Counted from the stretch's first letter, positions 36,386 to 47,020 are shown. The stretch: 64,000 bases of DNA from Kineobactrum salinum (GCF_010669285.1 NZ_CP048711.1:992001-1056000); one strand, 5' to 3'. Translations and numbers: made by a program. The notes: generated by a model from the sequence alone, not told the origin.

Positions 36386-37993
36386 ATGATCACACGCACG
36401 AATGGCGGCATACGATGGCGCAGACGGGTGCTGGCTGCCTTTCTGGCAGTCACTGTATCCGCCGCAGCCGCGCAGAGCAGCGGACAAGAGGAGTCCGCCG
36501 AACCGGCATCGAATGCTGCCATTGAATCGGCCAGCGCAGAAGACGAAGCAGTCTCGGCATCCGATGCCGATGCCGATGCCGATACCGATACCGATACCGA
36601 TACCGATACGGATACGGATACGGATACGGATACGGATACGGAGAATACTGCCACTGGAGACGAAGCCGCGACGCTGAAGCGCAGTATTCCCCAGGCCCGG
36701 CATGTCCCGCTCGACGCACCCATTACTGTGCCGGACACGCCCTCTTCTGACACCTCCGATTCCGCCGCGGCCGATGCCACACCGAAGGAGGCCGAGGCCG
36801 GCATTTCCGAAGAGACAACGGCGGAAACTGACGATTCGGAGCCCGAGATACCCCACCTGATTCTGTTGGGCACTGAAGTACCGCCCAACACCTCGACCCG
36901 CCTCGCCTGGGCGCCCACCCAGTCCTTCGAAGGCATTTACATCGCCACCCCGGTGCTGGTGGTAAACGGTATTGAAACCGGGCCCACGCTATGCCTGACC
37001 GCGGCCCTGCACGGCGATGAGCTCAACGGTATCGAGACCGTGCGCAGGGTGCTGTACAACCTGGACCCGGCCAAGTTGAAGGGTGCGGTAATAGGTGTCC
37101 CCATCGTCAACCTGCAGGGCTTTCACAGTGGCTCGCGCTACCTGAGCGACCGCCGCGACTTGAACCGTCATTTTCCGGGGGACCCGGAGGGTAGCTCCGC
37201 CGGGCGTCTGGCACATTCCTTTTTCCACGAAGTGATCAAGCATTGCAGCGCGGTGGTGGACCTGCACACGGGCTCCTTCTACCGCACCAACCTGCCCCAG
37301 TTGCGGGGCGATCTCAGCAATCCCCAGGTAGTGCAACTGACCAAGGGCTTCGGCTCCACGGTGGTACTGCACAGTGAAGGCACCAGCGGCACATTGCGCC
37401 GCGCGGCTGTGGAAGCCGGCATCCCGGCGGTGACGATGGAGGCCGGCGGTCCTTCCGTGCTGGACGAAGCGAGTGTCAGTCACAGCGTGAAGGGTATTCG
37501 CAGCCTGCTCAACCACCTGGGCATGACCAGCCGCTTCAGCCTCTGGGGCGACCCGGAACCGGTCTATTACAACTCGGCGTGGCAGCGGGCCCCGGTGGGC
37601 GGCATTGTCTTCAGCCGGGTGAGCCTGGGACAAACCGTGAAAGAGGGCGAGGAACTGGCCACGGTGACCAATCCGATTACCAATGTGCGCACCCGTATCC
37701 ATTCAAGCTACAACGGCCGCATTATCGGCATGGCACTGAACCAGGTGGTACAACCCGGCTTCGCCACCCACCATATCGGTATCGCCGCGCCGAAGGAACA
37801 GGTAAGCCCGCCGGCCGAGGTGGCCGCTGCGCCATCCACGGCGCCGGAAGATGATGCCGCAAAACCGGAGGCTGACAGTCAGGGCGATGACAACACAGCA
37901 GCAGTGGCAGCGAACAATGAAGAAAATGGCCACCGCGAAAGCACGGAAGCAGCGGAAACCGGCGAGCAGGACGAAGAACTGGAGGAAGACTGA
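36386..37993 (+). CDS. Secreted succinylglutamate desuccinylase/aspartoacylase-family protein with DT repeat
   Basis: The protein belongs to the M14-like aspartoacylase/AstE family of zinc amidohydrolases. Zinc ligands appear as His and Glu in TAALHGDELNGIE and His in AVVDLHTGS; GIPAVTMEAGGPS holds the expected catalytic Glu. A signal peptide at the N-terminus (RVLAAFLAVTVSAAAA) makes it periplasmic, unlike the classical cytoplasmic enzymes. Between signal and enzyme lie about 120 disordered acidic residues with 3 Asp-Ala and 10 Asp-Thr pairs, coded by a hexanucleotide repeat. The C-terminus is an acidic tail. Start ATG 36386 gives the signal peptide at the right place; an upstream GTG at 36347 is less likely. 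Substrate unknown. Confidence 0.87.
   Translation: MITRTNGGIRWRRRVLAAFLAVTVSAAAAQSSGQEESAEPASNAAIESASAEDEAVSASDADADADTDTDTDTDTDTDTDTDTDTENTATGDEAATLKRSIPQARHVPLDAPITVPDTPSSDTSDSAAADATPKEAEAGISEETTAETDDSEPEIPHLILLGTEVPPNTSTRLAWAPTQSFEGIYIATPVLVVNGIETGPTLCLTAALHGDELNGIETVRRVLYNLDPAKLKGAVIGVPIVNLQGFHSGSRYLSDRRDLNRHFPGDPEGSSAGRLAHSFFHEVIKHCSAVVDLHTGSFYRTNLPQLRGDLSNPQVVQLTKGFGSTVVLHSEGTSGTLRRAAVEAGIPAVTMEAGGPSVLDEASVSHSVKGIRSLLNHLGMTSRFSLWGDPEPVYYNSAWQRAPVGGIVFSRVSLGQTVKEGEELATVTNPITNVRTRIHSSYNGRIIGMALNQVVQPGFATHHIGIAAPKEQVSPPAEVAAAPSTAPEDDAAKPEADSQGDDNTAAVAANNEENGHRESTEAAETGEQDEELEED
36563..36640 (+). repeat. In-frame hexanucleotide repeat (13 units)
   Basis: Three GATGCC, four GATACC and six GATACG units follow each other without interruption and code for Asp-Ala and Asp-Thr pairs. 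The homogeneous blocks suggest recent slippage growth. Changes by whole units keep the frame. Confidence 0.92.
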
Positions 37994-38035
37994 GCCCTGC
38001 CCAAGCCAGGGGCAGGACTGAGCCGCGTACCGGCC

Positions 38036-39229
38036 TCAGTCCGAGCGCCGGGTGATGAAGCGTCCCTGCGCATCCAGATCCAGACAGCGGTTGCGGCCCG
38101 CCAGCAGTGCCAGCAGCATCGCCGCCACGACCACCAGCGTGAGCAGCAGCCAGACCTGCGTCATGCTCGCCTCAAACTCCAGCAACAGGCCCACCGCCAG
38201 TGGTCCCAGAGCCGCGACGCAGTAGCCGATACCCTGGGTCATGCCCGACAATTGTCCAGCGATCACCGGATTGGCGCTGCGCAGCACCAGCAGCGTCAAC
38301 GCCAGGCTGAAACTGCCCCCCTGCCCCAGCCCCAGCGCGATCACGCCGGGCCAGCGCAACATGGGCGGACCCTGCAACAGACAGTAGAAACCCACCCCCA
38401 CCAGGCTCAGCAGCAATAGCAGCATCGGGCGTTGGTCCCGCCCCAGCCGGGCCAGCCAGGGAGCCGCCAACGCCGAAAACAATTGTACGAATACCGATAC
38501 CGCCAACAGCAGGCCGGCTTCCGCTTCACCGACATTGCGGCGCTGCAGCAGGGTGGGCAGCCAGCCGAACGCAATATAGGCCAGCGACGACTGGCTGCCC
38601 ATCAGCAGGGTGACCTGCCAGGCCAGCGGCGATGCCAGCAGCCCCCTGCCCGGCCGGTCCTGCGGACGACTGACCCGGCCCGGCCACGGATGCGGCATCA
38701 TGATGCGCCAGCCCAGCAGCGCGGCGGCGGCCAGCAAGGACCAGCTCGCCAGGCTGGCATCCCAGCCGCCCAGCCAGTCCGCCAACGGAATGCTGAGGCC
38801 GGCCCCGAGCGCGCCGCCCAGGCACAACGCCATGGTATAGACCCCGGTCATCAGATCCGCGCCCCGCGGCAGCTCGCGCTTGACCAACACCGGCAGCACT
38901 GTGCCGCTGATACCGATCGCGGCGCCCGCCAGGGCGGTGCCCAGGAACAACAGGCCCACACTGTGGCTGGCGCGCAGCCATAGCGCGAGCGCCAGCAACA
39001 GCAGCGCCAGCGACAGAGTGCGCTCGATACCGAGCCGGCGGCTCAACCAGGGCGCCAGCGGCGCGAACAGACCCAGGCACAGCACCGGCATCGTGGTCAG
39101 GGCGCCCACCGCCGCGGCGGACAGGCCCAGGTCAGCCTGTATCCTGGCCAGCACCGGGGCGAGAGAAGACAGGGCCGGACGCAGGTTCAGCCCCACCAGG
39201 ATCATCAGCAGCAGAAAGCCGGGACGCAT
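38036..39229 (-). CDS. MFS transporter of the CynX/NimT type
   Basis: This 397-residue carrier has about twelve hydrophobic spans and the N-terminal hallmark of the CynX/NimT cyanate/nitroimidazole family (LVGLNLRPALSSLAPVLARI, then GLSAAAVGALTTMPVLCLG). The cargo of most members is unknown. It converges with the aspartoacylase-like gene; the 42 bp between them hold two overlapping short stem-loops that include the stop codon region. Upstream, the HlyD gene ends 59 bp before its start on the same strand. No regulator is adjacent. Confidence 0.88.
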   Translation of the reverse strand: MRPGFLLLMILVGLNLRPALSSLAPVLARIQADLGLSAAAVGALTTMPVLCLGLFAPLAPWLSRRLGIERTLSLALLLLALALWLRASHSVGLLFLGTALAGAAIGISGTVLPVLVKRELPRGADLMTGVYTMALCLGGALGAGLSIPLADWLGGWDASLASWSLLAAAALLGWRIMMPHPWPGRVSRPQDRPGRGLLASPLAWQVTLLMGSQSSLAYIAFGWLPTLLQRRNVGEAEAGLLLAVSVFVQLFSALAAPWLARLGRDQRPMLLLLLSLVGVGFYCLLQGPPMLRWPGVIALGLGQGGSFSLALTLLVLRSANPVIAGQLSGMTQGIGYCVAALGPLAVGLLLEFEASMTQVWLLLTLVVVAAMLLALLAGRNRCLDLDAQGRFITRRSD

Positions 39230-39288
39230 ACCAGTACTCTTTCACGGTGATTTTGACGGATTCAGCCAGCCCTGAAGCGGTCCAGTGC

Positions 39289-40596
39289 CTAGTCCTCGAT
39301 AAAGGAGCGCGCCATCACATTGCTGGCGGGCTGCAACAGATACTGCAACAACGTGCGGCTGCCGGTGTTGATCAATACTTCCGCCGGCATGCCGGGGACC
39401 AACCGCATCTGTGGCATGCGGGCCAGGCTGGCCGGGTCGACCTCGACCTGGGCCAGGTAGTAGGGCGTGCCGGTAGCCTCCCGCAGCAGGCGATCGGCCG
39501 AGATATTGAGAATGGAGCCCTGGGCCACCAGCGTGGTAGCACCCTTGAAGGCGCTGAAGCGGATCCGGGCGCTGTCGCCGGCCTGGACCCGGTCGATGTC
39601 GCCCGGGGCGATCTCCGCGTCGATCACCAGTTGTTGCTGCTCCGGCACGATATCCATCAGCGAGGTGCCGGGCCCGATCACACCGCCCACCGTGTGCACG
39701 GCCAGACCGAGTACCACGCCGCTCACCGGAGCGCGAATCACAGAGCGGGCAATCCGGTCTTCTATCGCCCGCAGCCGCTCCCCGAAATCATACAGTTTTG
39801 CCTGGACCTCCTCCAGCTCGTCGACAATTTCCCGGTGACGATTCAGGTCCAGCTGGATGATCTGCAGCCGGGTTTCGCCGATGCGGATCTCGTTGCCGGC
39901 AATTCTCGACAGGGCCTCGGCATTTTCGCCCACCAGGCTGGCCTGCTCCCGTTCCATCTCGGTGAGGCGTTGTTTGCCGGTAAAGCCCTGTTCCTGCAGG
40001 CGCCGCAGGTCCCGAATCTCCACCGCGTAGGACTCCAGCAGGCGGCCATTGCTGTCGCGCACCGCGCCTATGCCCTCGTTCTGGGCACTGAGCTGGTCGA
40101 TGCGCTGCTCCAGCACCTCCCGTTCCCCCGCGCTGGCCTCCCGCCTGGCACGAAACACGGCGTCCTGGCTGGCGATGGCCGCATCCACCCGGGTGTCACT
40201 CAGCCCGGTCAGTTCCAGCGGATACACCACGGCGTCCAGATCGTCCCGTTCCGCCAGCAGGCGCGCCTCCAAGGCCTTCAGGCTCACGTACTGGCCGCGC
40301 AGCACCGTGCGCTCCGCCGCCAGCTGGGTCGTGTCCAGCCGTACCAGTGGCTCACCCTGGCTGACATGGGCACCTTCGGCGACCAGGATTTCCTCGACGA
40401 TCCCGCCCTCCAGGTGCTGCAGGGTCTTGCGGTAGTCCTTGACCGTGACCACGCCAGGTGCCAGCGCCGCGCTTTCCAGCGGCGCCAGCGCAGCCCAGCC
40501 GCCGAAGACCACAAAGGTGAGCAACACGATCACGGCTCCGATCCAGCGGTAACGCAGATCGCTGGCGTCGGGTGGCAGTTGGGCGGCCGCCGTCAT
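39289..40596 (-). CDS. HlyD-family periplasmic adaptor of a type I secretion system
   Basis: The 435-residue adaptor spans from the inner membrane to a TolC-like channel. One membrane helix lies near residues 20-45 (GAVIVLLTFVVFGGWAALAPL), then a beta-barrel/lipoyl part (KTLQHLEGGIVEEILVAEG), a long coiled coil at about 130-270 and the C-terminal HlyD signature (IRFSAFKGATTLVAQGSI). The start ATG overlaps the end of the ABC transporter gene by 4 bases. No TolC gene is in the cluster, so a shared TolC is expected. Confidence 0.95.
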   Translation of the reverse strand: MTAAAQLPPDASDLRYRWIGAVIVLLTFVVFGGWAALAPLESAALAPGVVTVKDYRKTLQHLEGGIVEEILVAEGAHVSQGEPLVRLDTTQLAAERTVLRGQYVSLKALEARLLAERDDLDAVVYPLELTGLSDTRVDAAIASQDAVFRARREASAGEREVLEQRIDQLSAQNEGIGAVRDSNGRLLESYAVEIRDLRRLQEQGFTGKQRLTEMEREQASLVGENAEALSRIAGNEIRIGETRLQIIQLDLNRHREIVDELEEVQAKLYDFGERLRAIEDRIARSVIRAPVSGVVLGLAVHTVGGVIGPGTSLMDIVPEQQQLVIDAEIAPGDIDRVQAGDSARIRFSAFKGATTLVAQGSILNISADRLLREATGTPYYLAQVEVDPASLARMPQMRLVPGMPAEVLINTGSRTLLQYLLQPASNVMARSFIED

Positions 40597-42329
40597 CCGC
40601 TCGTCGTCCCGGAGCCGGCGGCCTGCCTGCGCGCCAGCGCAGCGCTGCGCTGTGTATCCATTTTGGCCAGGACCTCTGCTTTGGGCCCGTACAGCACCAC
40701 CCGGCCCTCCTTCAGCACCAGCAACTTGTCCACCGCAGCGAGGATTGTGTTGCGATGGGAGATCACGATGATCGTCGCGCCGCGCTGCTTCTCTGCGCGC
40801 AGCGCATTGATCAGGGCGTGCTCGCCCTCATCGTCGAGGTTGGAATTGGGCTCATCCAGCACGATCAGCTGAGGGTTCCCGTACAGCGCCCGCGCCAGCG
40901 CCAGCCGCTGGCGCTGACCGGCCGACAGCGCGCTGCCCGCGTCGCCGATTTCCATGTCATAGCCCTGGGGCAGCCGCAGGATGGCATCGTGTACGCTGGC
41001 CAGTTTGGCCGCGGCCACCACCCTGGCCGGATCGATCTCGCCGAAGCGGGCGATATTGGCACTGACGCTGCCGTCAAACAGCTCCACATCCTGGGGCAGG
41101 TAGCCGACATGCGGGCCCAGCTCGGCGCGATCCCAGCTGAAAATCTCCGCCCCGTCCAGCCGCATGCTGCCTGTGGTGGTCGGCCAGATGCCCAGGATCG
41201 CCCGCGCCAGCGAGGTCTTGCCGGAGGCGCTGGGGCCGATCAGCGCTACCGCCTCGCCCGGTTCAATCCGGAAGCTGGCATTGCGCACCACCAGAAAGCG
41301 CTGCCCCGGCGGCGCCAGCGACACGTTTTCCGCTGCCACCAGACCCTTTGGTGCCGGCAGGGACATGCGCTGCCGGCGTTCGGGAATCCGGCTCAGCAAC
41401 TCCTGCAGCCGCTGATAGTGCAGCCGCGCCTGCACCCACTGGCGCCAGCTGCCGATCACCATGTCCACCGGCGCCAGCGCCCGTCCCAGCAGGATCGAAC
41501 CGGCGATCATGACGCCCGGGGTGATGCGCTGGTCGATCACCAGCCAGGCTCCCAGGCCCAGGATCAGGGACTGCACCGCCAGCCGGAATACCCGCGACAC
41601 CGACGCCAGCAGGCCGGCGCGGGCCGAAGCCCGGGTCTGGCTGGCCAGTACCCGATAGTGCAACTGCTGCCAGTGCCGGCGCACATCCGCCAGCATGCCC
41701 ATGGACTCCACCACCTCGGCATTGCGCAGGTTCTTCACCACAAAAGCGTTGCTGTCCAGCGAGGCCGCGCCCGCTTCCTGCAACGGCGCCCGGCTCAGGT
41801 TGGCGTTGAGCAGGGCCAGGCCCAGCAGCACGGCCGCGGACACCAGCGCCACCAGGCCGAACAGCGGATGCAACAGATACAGCACCAGCAGATAGACCGG
41901 CAGCCAGGGCGCGTCAAACAGCGCCACCGGGCCAGAGCCGGCAATGTACTGGCGCAGCCCGGCCAGATCGGTCAGTGCCTGGCCCTGGGCGGCCTTACCG
42001 CCGGTATACAGCGCCTCGCGGAAGGACAGGCCAAATACCCGCTGGTCCAGCAGCAGTTGCAGACGCAGGCCCAGGCGCAGCAGAATCTGGCCGCGCACCC
42101 ACTCCAGGGCGCCTATGGTGAGGAACATCAGCAGGACAACCAGCGTGAGCATGAGCAGCGTGGGGATGCTGCCGCTGGTGATGACGCGGTCGTACACCTG
42201 CAACATGTAGATGGCCGGGGCCAGCAGCAGCAGATTGATACCGCAGCTGAACAGCGCCACCGCCAGCAGCGAGGAGCGGCAGCCCGCAAGCGCCCGGTAG
42301 AGCTCCCCGTGTTGCCCGGAAGCGGTCAC
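40593..42329 (-). CDS. Type I secretion ABC transporter (PrtD-like permease/ATPase)
   Basis: The 578-residue half transporter has five to six membrane spans in residues 20-300 and a C-terminal ATPase with Walker A GPSASGKTSLA, ABC signature LSAGQRQRLALARAL, Walker B LIVLDEPNSNLDD and switch VISHR. There is no N-terminal peptidase domain, as in the PrtD/AprD group that export RTX proteins. The RTX-like gene just upstream (43 bp) is the likely substrate and the HlyD gene just downstream its partner. Confidence 0.95.
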   Translation of the reverse strand: MTASGQHGELYRALAGCRSSLLAVALFSCGINLLLLAPAIYMLQVYDRVITSGSIPTLLMLTLVVLLMFLTIGALEWVRGQILLRLGLRLQLLLDQRVFGLSFREALYTGGKAAQGQALTDLAGLRQYIAGSGPVALFDAPWLPVYLLVLYLLHPLFGLVALVSAAVLLGLALLNANLSRAPLQEAGAASLDSNAFVVKNLRNAEVVESMGMLADVRRHWQQLHYRVLASQTRASARAGLLASVSRVFRLAVQSLILGLGAWLVIDQRITPGVMIAGSILLGRALAPVDMVIGSWRQWVQARLHYQRLQELLSRIPERRQRMSLPAPKGLVAAENVSLAPPGQRFLVVRNASFRIEPGEAVALIGPSASGKTSLARAILGIWPTTTGSMRLDGAEIFSWDRAELGPHVGYLPQDVELFDGSVSANIARFGEIDPARVVAAAKLASVHDAILRLPQGYDMEIGDAGSALSAGQRQRLALARALYGNPQLIVLDEPNSNLDDEGEHALINALRAEKQRGATIIVISHRNTILAAVDKLLVLKEGRVVLYGPKAEVLAKMDTQRSAALARRQAAGSGTTSG

Positions 42330-42372
42330 GGGGAAGACCCTGGCGGCCGGTATTCACCCGCAGCGATAGCCA

Positions 42373-44211
42373 TCACCCCACGTCGTTGAACCACAGGTCG
42401 TACTGGCGCTCTTCAAACAGGAAGATACCGGTGCCCGAGCCGTCGGCCAGCGGGTCATCATAGAGGTCCGCAGCGGTCAGTTCGCCGGGGGCGAAATCGC
42501 CGGACAGGCCAAACACGGTAAAGGCGAGATCACTGGTGGCGCGGAAGTCGCCGTCACCGTCGGCGTCCACGTAGACCGCGATGGCATCCTGACCTTCCTG
42601 CTGGGGATCGAAGGGCCGGTATTCCACCCGCAGGCCACGAAAAGCTTCGGACCCGGCATCGAAGAAGAAATCCTCGGCGACGCTGTCCTGCCCTTCACCC
42701 AGTGTCTCGTAGGTAAAGCCCTCCAGACCCACGAAGGTGAACAGAATGTCCTGCACCGGCACCCGACTGCCGGGATCACCCACCCCGGTGGAGCCGGGGT
42801 CCAGCAGATAGTCGGTGATGCCCAGATCGATCAGGTTGAACTTGTCCTGGCCGCCCAGCAGGCTATCCGGGACAACCGCATCGACATCAAGGCCTGAAAA
42901 AATATCGTAATTGCCACCCTGGGACTGCCCGGGAGAACGGTAGACCACCTCGAACGACAGCGGCACATTGGTCTCGGTATTCAAATCCTCCACCGTCAGG
43001 TCCAGCAGGCCGTCCGTGAAGTCACTGCTCTGCTCCACCTGGACCAGCAGGTTTTCGAGCCCCATCGCATCGGTCCCGTCCTCCACCACATAGCGGGCCT
43101 GCAGGTTCTCGGACTGGTCGGAGATCTCGAAATTGACGACCGGCTGGTCGAACTCGTCGACGGTGTCGAAGAAGCTGAACATGGACGCGAATTGCAGATC
43201 GATGTTGGTGTCGTATACCGGGAACACCAGCAGGTCCTGGGCGGCATTGAAGTCCTCCACGATATCCGGGCCGGAGTCGTTCTCATTGGACACGTCGGGG
43301 CCGGTATACGGCAGGATCTCCAGCGCAAGGCCGGTGGGTATATCGTAGTTGTCGGCGAAGTAGAAGCGGTCGCGCCCCTCGCCGCCCACCAGGGTATCGC
43401 GCCCCGCGCTCGCGTAGATATGGTCGTTGCCCACGCCGCCATCGACGTAGTCGAAGCCGTCGCCGCCGAACAGCAGGTCACCGTCGGCAACGTAGACATA
43501 AGGAGCGTCCGGATCCCCCGCTGGCGCATCGCGCAGATGGCCGTAGAGTTCGTCTTCGCCGGTCCCGCCCAGGAGGATGTCGGCACCCTCGCCACCCTCG
43601 ACGCGGGCCGTATCCAGGGCCCCGACGAAGACATCGTCGCCGGCCCCGGCAAAGTAACTGTTGCTACCGGCATAGCTGGGATCGAAATTGCTGTTGCCGT
43701 AGAAAATATTGTCGCCGGCGTTGCCGATGATGCGGTAGCCGGAGTAGGGAAAATCACCACCGGGTGCATCGAAAGGCGCCACTGAGCCGACCAGGATATC
43801 CAGCGCGGCGGTGCCGGTAGCGGAGAAATCAAAGGTACCCATCACGCTGTCGTAGCTCAGGAAGGTCTCCGACTGGGCAGCAAACAGCTCGCCGTCCGTG
43901 ATGTCATAGATCACGCCGTCGCTGGCTATCGTGGCTTCGGTCAGTTGCAGGATGGCAAAGCCATTCAGCGCGATTGCGTCCACCGGCTGGTAGCTGTTCA
44001 GGTTGCCCACGGAAATGGCACTGTCGGGCAGTCCCGAGCCGGTCAGGCTCAGCCCGGTGCGGGTTACTTCGGACAGGTCCAGACTGTCGATCTGGTAGGG
44101 CACACCCAGCAGCTCCGACAGGTCCTGGGAGATCTGGGCCAGATCCAGATTCTCCGAAATGGTCAACCCGAGAGTCCCGAAGGCTGCGTCAGACAGTTTT
44201 AAAGATGCCAT
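42373..44211 (-). CDS. RTX-like calcium-binding protein, likely substrate of the adjacent type I system
   Basis: The 612-residue acidic protein has no N-terminal signal peptide and carries glycine/aspartate nonapeptide-like repeats at about residues 160-290 (GGEGADILLGGTGEDELYG, FGGDGFDYVDGGVGNDHIY, GGEGRDRFYFAD), the hallmark of RTX proteins that fold with calcium after secretion. The C-terminus ends in hydrophobic residues (YDLWFNDVG) as expected for a type I secretion signal. No enzyme domain is recognised in the first 150 residues or in the C-terminal third. It is the first gene of the operon with the ABC and HlyD genes. A surface or matrix role is possible. Confidence 0.85.
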   Translation of the reverse strand: MASLKLSDAAFGTLGLTISENLDLAQISQDLSELLGVPYQIDSLDLSEVTRTGLSLTGSGLPDSAISVGNLNSYQPVDAIALNGFAILQLTEATIASDGVIYDITDGELFAAQSETFLSYDSVMGTFDFSATGTAALDILVGSVAPFDAPGGDFPYSGYRIIGNAGDNIFYGNSNFDPSYAGSNSYFAGAGDDVFVGALDTARVEGGEGADILLGGTGEDELYGHLRDAPAGDPDAPYVYVADGDLLFGGDGFDYVDGGVGNDHIYASAGRDTLVGGEGRDRFYFADNYDIPTGLALEILPYTGPDVSNENDSGPDIVEDFNAAQDLLVFPVYDTNIDLQFASMFSFFDTVDEFDQPVVNFEISDQSENLQARYVVEDGTDAMGLENLLVQVEQSSDFTDGLLDLTVEDLNTETNVPLSFEVVYRSPGQSQGGNYDIFSGLDVDAVVPDSLLGGQDKFNLIDLGITDYLLDPGSTGVGDPGSRVPVQDILFTFVGLEGFTYETLGEGQDSVAEDFFFDAGSEAFRGLRVEYRPFDPQQEGQDAIAVYVDADGDGDFRATSDLAFTVFGLSGDFAPGELTAADLYDDPLADGSGTGIFLFEERQYDLWFNDVG

Positions 44212-44271
44212 ATCCCTACCCCAAGCAAATAGTGTGTATCGATCGCGCGGGCTGCGTCACAGCCTGCGCTC

Positions 44272-46792
44272 TCAGAATGATGCTTCCCAGCGCATGCCGA
44301 ATGAAACGATCTCCCCACTCAGGCCATCGTAACTGCCCAGCGCCTGATAGGAGACAAAGCCGCTCAAGCCGTAGGCGAACTGGGCAGCGACGCCGGCGCC
44401 ATAGACCATGTATGTGGTATCGGGATCATCGACCTGGATTTGCAGTATCTCCTCCGCCACCTCGTCGGCAAAGGGATCGTTGGCGAAGCGATAGCGGACG
44501 CCATCGGCGCTGTCTTCCAGTTCGCGGGTATACTCGAGCCGCAGATAGGGCGTCACCACCCCCCAGCTGGGCAGAAAGCTGTAACTGACCTGGCCACTGG
44601 CGGTCAGGCTCATGGACTGCACACTCTGATCGCCGACAACGAGGTCGAGGCCCTGGGCGCCGGTCTCGGTAAAGCCGTCGACCTCGCCATCGAGGTAGAA
44701 AAAACGTATCAGGGGATCGAGCTTGAGCGATCCCCGGCTCCAGGTATAGCCCGCGTTGACACTGACATAGTACTCTGAACCATCGGTAGAGCCGGTGGCC
44801 ACGCGGTCGACCGTGCTGGCATAGTCCTCGTAGAGGATTCTGCGCTCTGTATCGATATCGGACCAGCCGTAACTGAAGATGCCGTCCACATAGCCATTAC
44901 CTGAATACAGGCTGCCATAGAGTGCCAGCGAATAGTTGTCGGTGCGGGTTTCACCCGAATCCTGGTCGAAATTGACTTCGGCCTGGCCCACCGAGACCGA
45001 GGCGCCGACGAAGGCGTTGTCGGTGAGCCGGTAGTCGGCTCCCAGGGTCAGGGTCTGGGCGTCAAAATCGAAGCCGGATTCCAGCGCGGTGGTGTCCTGG
45101 TCACCGAAGCTGAGATCGCCGCGCACAAACAGACCCAGCCGGCTGGTCGCCAACATCTCGTCGCCACTGGCGCCGATGCCCATGGCGCCCAGACTCTCAT
45201 CCAGCATGCGCTCCAGCTCCTGGCCCGAGACCGTGCTGTTGCCGTAATTCAGGTTCAGACCGGCGAGGCTGACACCCCGCGAGCCCCCGCGTACTCTCGA
45301 CATGCGGCCACCGATACTGCGAAAACGGGAGAAGGACAGCACCCGCACTGCCTTGCCGATCGCCGCCAGCTCTTCCGGCGTAATCGCCTTCAGCGCCGCC
45401 AGCGCCTGCTCCGCCGTCGTGCCCTGCTGGCGCAGGCTGGTGCACAGCTCCAGCAGGTCCTGCTGGGCTTCATCGCCGGGCTGCAGCCGGGTACAGATGC
45501 TGTCGATCCGCCGCGACAGGCGCAATTCATTCGGCGTGGCATCCGCCACCACACTGGTGCCGTCGGCATCTTCCTTGCCGGTCACGCCGTCGTCGCCGGT
45601 TTCATCGGCGTCCACTGCCAGAGTCACGGTGGCGATATTGGACTCCAGACCATCGGCAGCGCGCACCAGGTAGGTGAAGCTGTCAGTGCCGGAGAAGCCG
45701 GCAAATGGCCGGTAGACAAAACTGCCATCGGCATTCAGCTCCAGCTCGCCGCCTTCGGGGTCTGACACCTTGACCGCTTCCAGTTGACCGGGGTTGGCAT
45801 ACAGGTCGTTGTCCAGCAGGTTGCCATTGGTGTAGTCGCCGCCGAAATCATCGTCCACCGCGATCGGCGGCGCACCCGGCCCGGGGTGGGCACCGAGAGG
45901 TTCACCGTAACCACGTCGCTGTTCAACTCGCCGTCCGAGGCGCGGTAACTGAATGAGTCCGGGCCCACATAACCGGTATTGGGCGTATAGGAGAAGCTGC
46001 CGTCGGCATTGAGCTGCAGGCTGCCGTTACTGGTGCTGTTGACCAGAATCGCGGTGAGGCTGTCGCCGTCGGGATCACTGTCGTTGGCCAACACATTGGC
46101 GCCCGCGAAGTCGCTGCCGAAGTCATCCGCGACGGCCTGGGGAGCGCGGTTTTCGGGTTCCGCTACAGTCAGCGTCACCGTGGCCACGTTGCTCTGCGCC
46201 TGGCCGTCAGAGGCCCTGTAGGTAAATGAGTCCTCGCCGGCAAAGCCCTCGTTCGGCGTATAGCTGAAGCTGCCGCTGGCGTTGAGTACCAGGCTGCCGT
46301 TCTGGGGGGAACCGACCAGCACCGCAGTGAGACTGTCGCCATCGGCATCGCTGTCATTGGCCAGCACGTTCTGGCCCGCATAGTTTTCCCCGAACACATC
46401 GTTGGCCGCGACCGGCGCGGTGTTGGGGGCTGGACGGTACCGCAGGCCGGGTCGACGCTGTTGTGGTAAGTGTTGGTGATAGTGACAATCGGCAGGCCCA
46501 GGATATTGTCGTTGCCGTCGAACAGGGCCAGCCGCACCTCCTGATTGAGCGTCGCGCTGTCCTCGAACACATACACCAGGCAGGCGCCCTGGCCACTGAA
46601 CCCCGTTAGCAGCGCGCCCGGGTCGCCAGGGCTCACATTCTCCGAGGCCAGCACCTCGACCCTGACAATCGCCGGATCACCGAATTCGAGGCTCTGGTCG
46701 CGTCCTACCGCGACAGTGGCGGCATTGGCGGCAGCCGTAAACCCCCCCGCGAGCCCGACCAGACCGAGCCCGAGTAAGCGATAGATGTTCAT
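44272..46792 (-). CDS. Autotransporter with Ig-like repeats, two frame breaks
   Basis: After a signal peptide (LLGLGLVGLAGGFTAAANA) and a first domain, three Ig/cadherin-like units of about 85 residues follow (each with LANDSDADGDSLTAVLV-like and GSFSYTPNEGF-like motifs), then an alpha-helical linker and a C-terminal autotransporter beta barrel ending in Phe (GMRWEASF). The frame breaks at the G5 run 46425-46429 and the G4 run 45883-45886; one added base at each restores VQPPNTAPVAANDVFGEN and PTPGPGAPPIAVDDDFGG. The joined protein is about 840 residues. It should be anchored in the outer membrane with the repeats outside, maybe as an adhesin. It lies 60 bp upstream of the RTX gene on the same strand. 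Confidence 0.87.
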
Positions 46793-47020
46793 CCTGAAAT
46801 GATTCTCCCCCAGAGTATCCTGCCCGTGCCTGCTCACGGGATTCACGTTCAACCTGCAGCGCGTACAGTACGCGCTACCGGGCTCGATTTATTGTTCGCC
46901 CGACATAGTATGCCACAGGAATCGGCGGGGGCCATGGACAATCCGGCAACATTGCAGTTTCATGCCGGCTGAGCACCAAGGTATAGAGACCCCACCGGGC
47001 TGATTGCCCGGCACGAAGAT

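Noticed and set aside
36098-36856. Minus-strand frame with Ile-Gly/Ile-Arg dipeptide repeats
   Set aside because: It is the antisense reading of the hexanucleotide repeat in the aspartoacylase-like gene.
46996-47013. Intrinsic terminator behind the SulP gene
   Set aside because: A GC hairpin exists, but no T-run follows on the minus strand; not strong enough to list as terminator.
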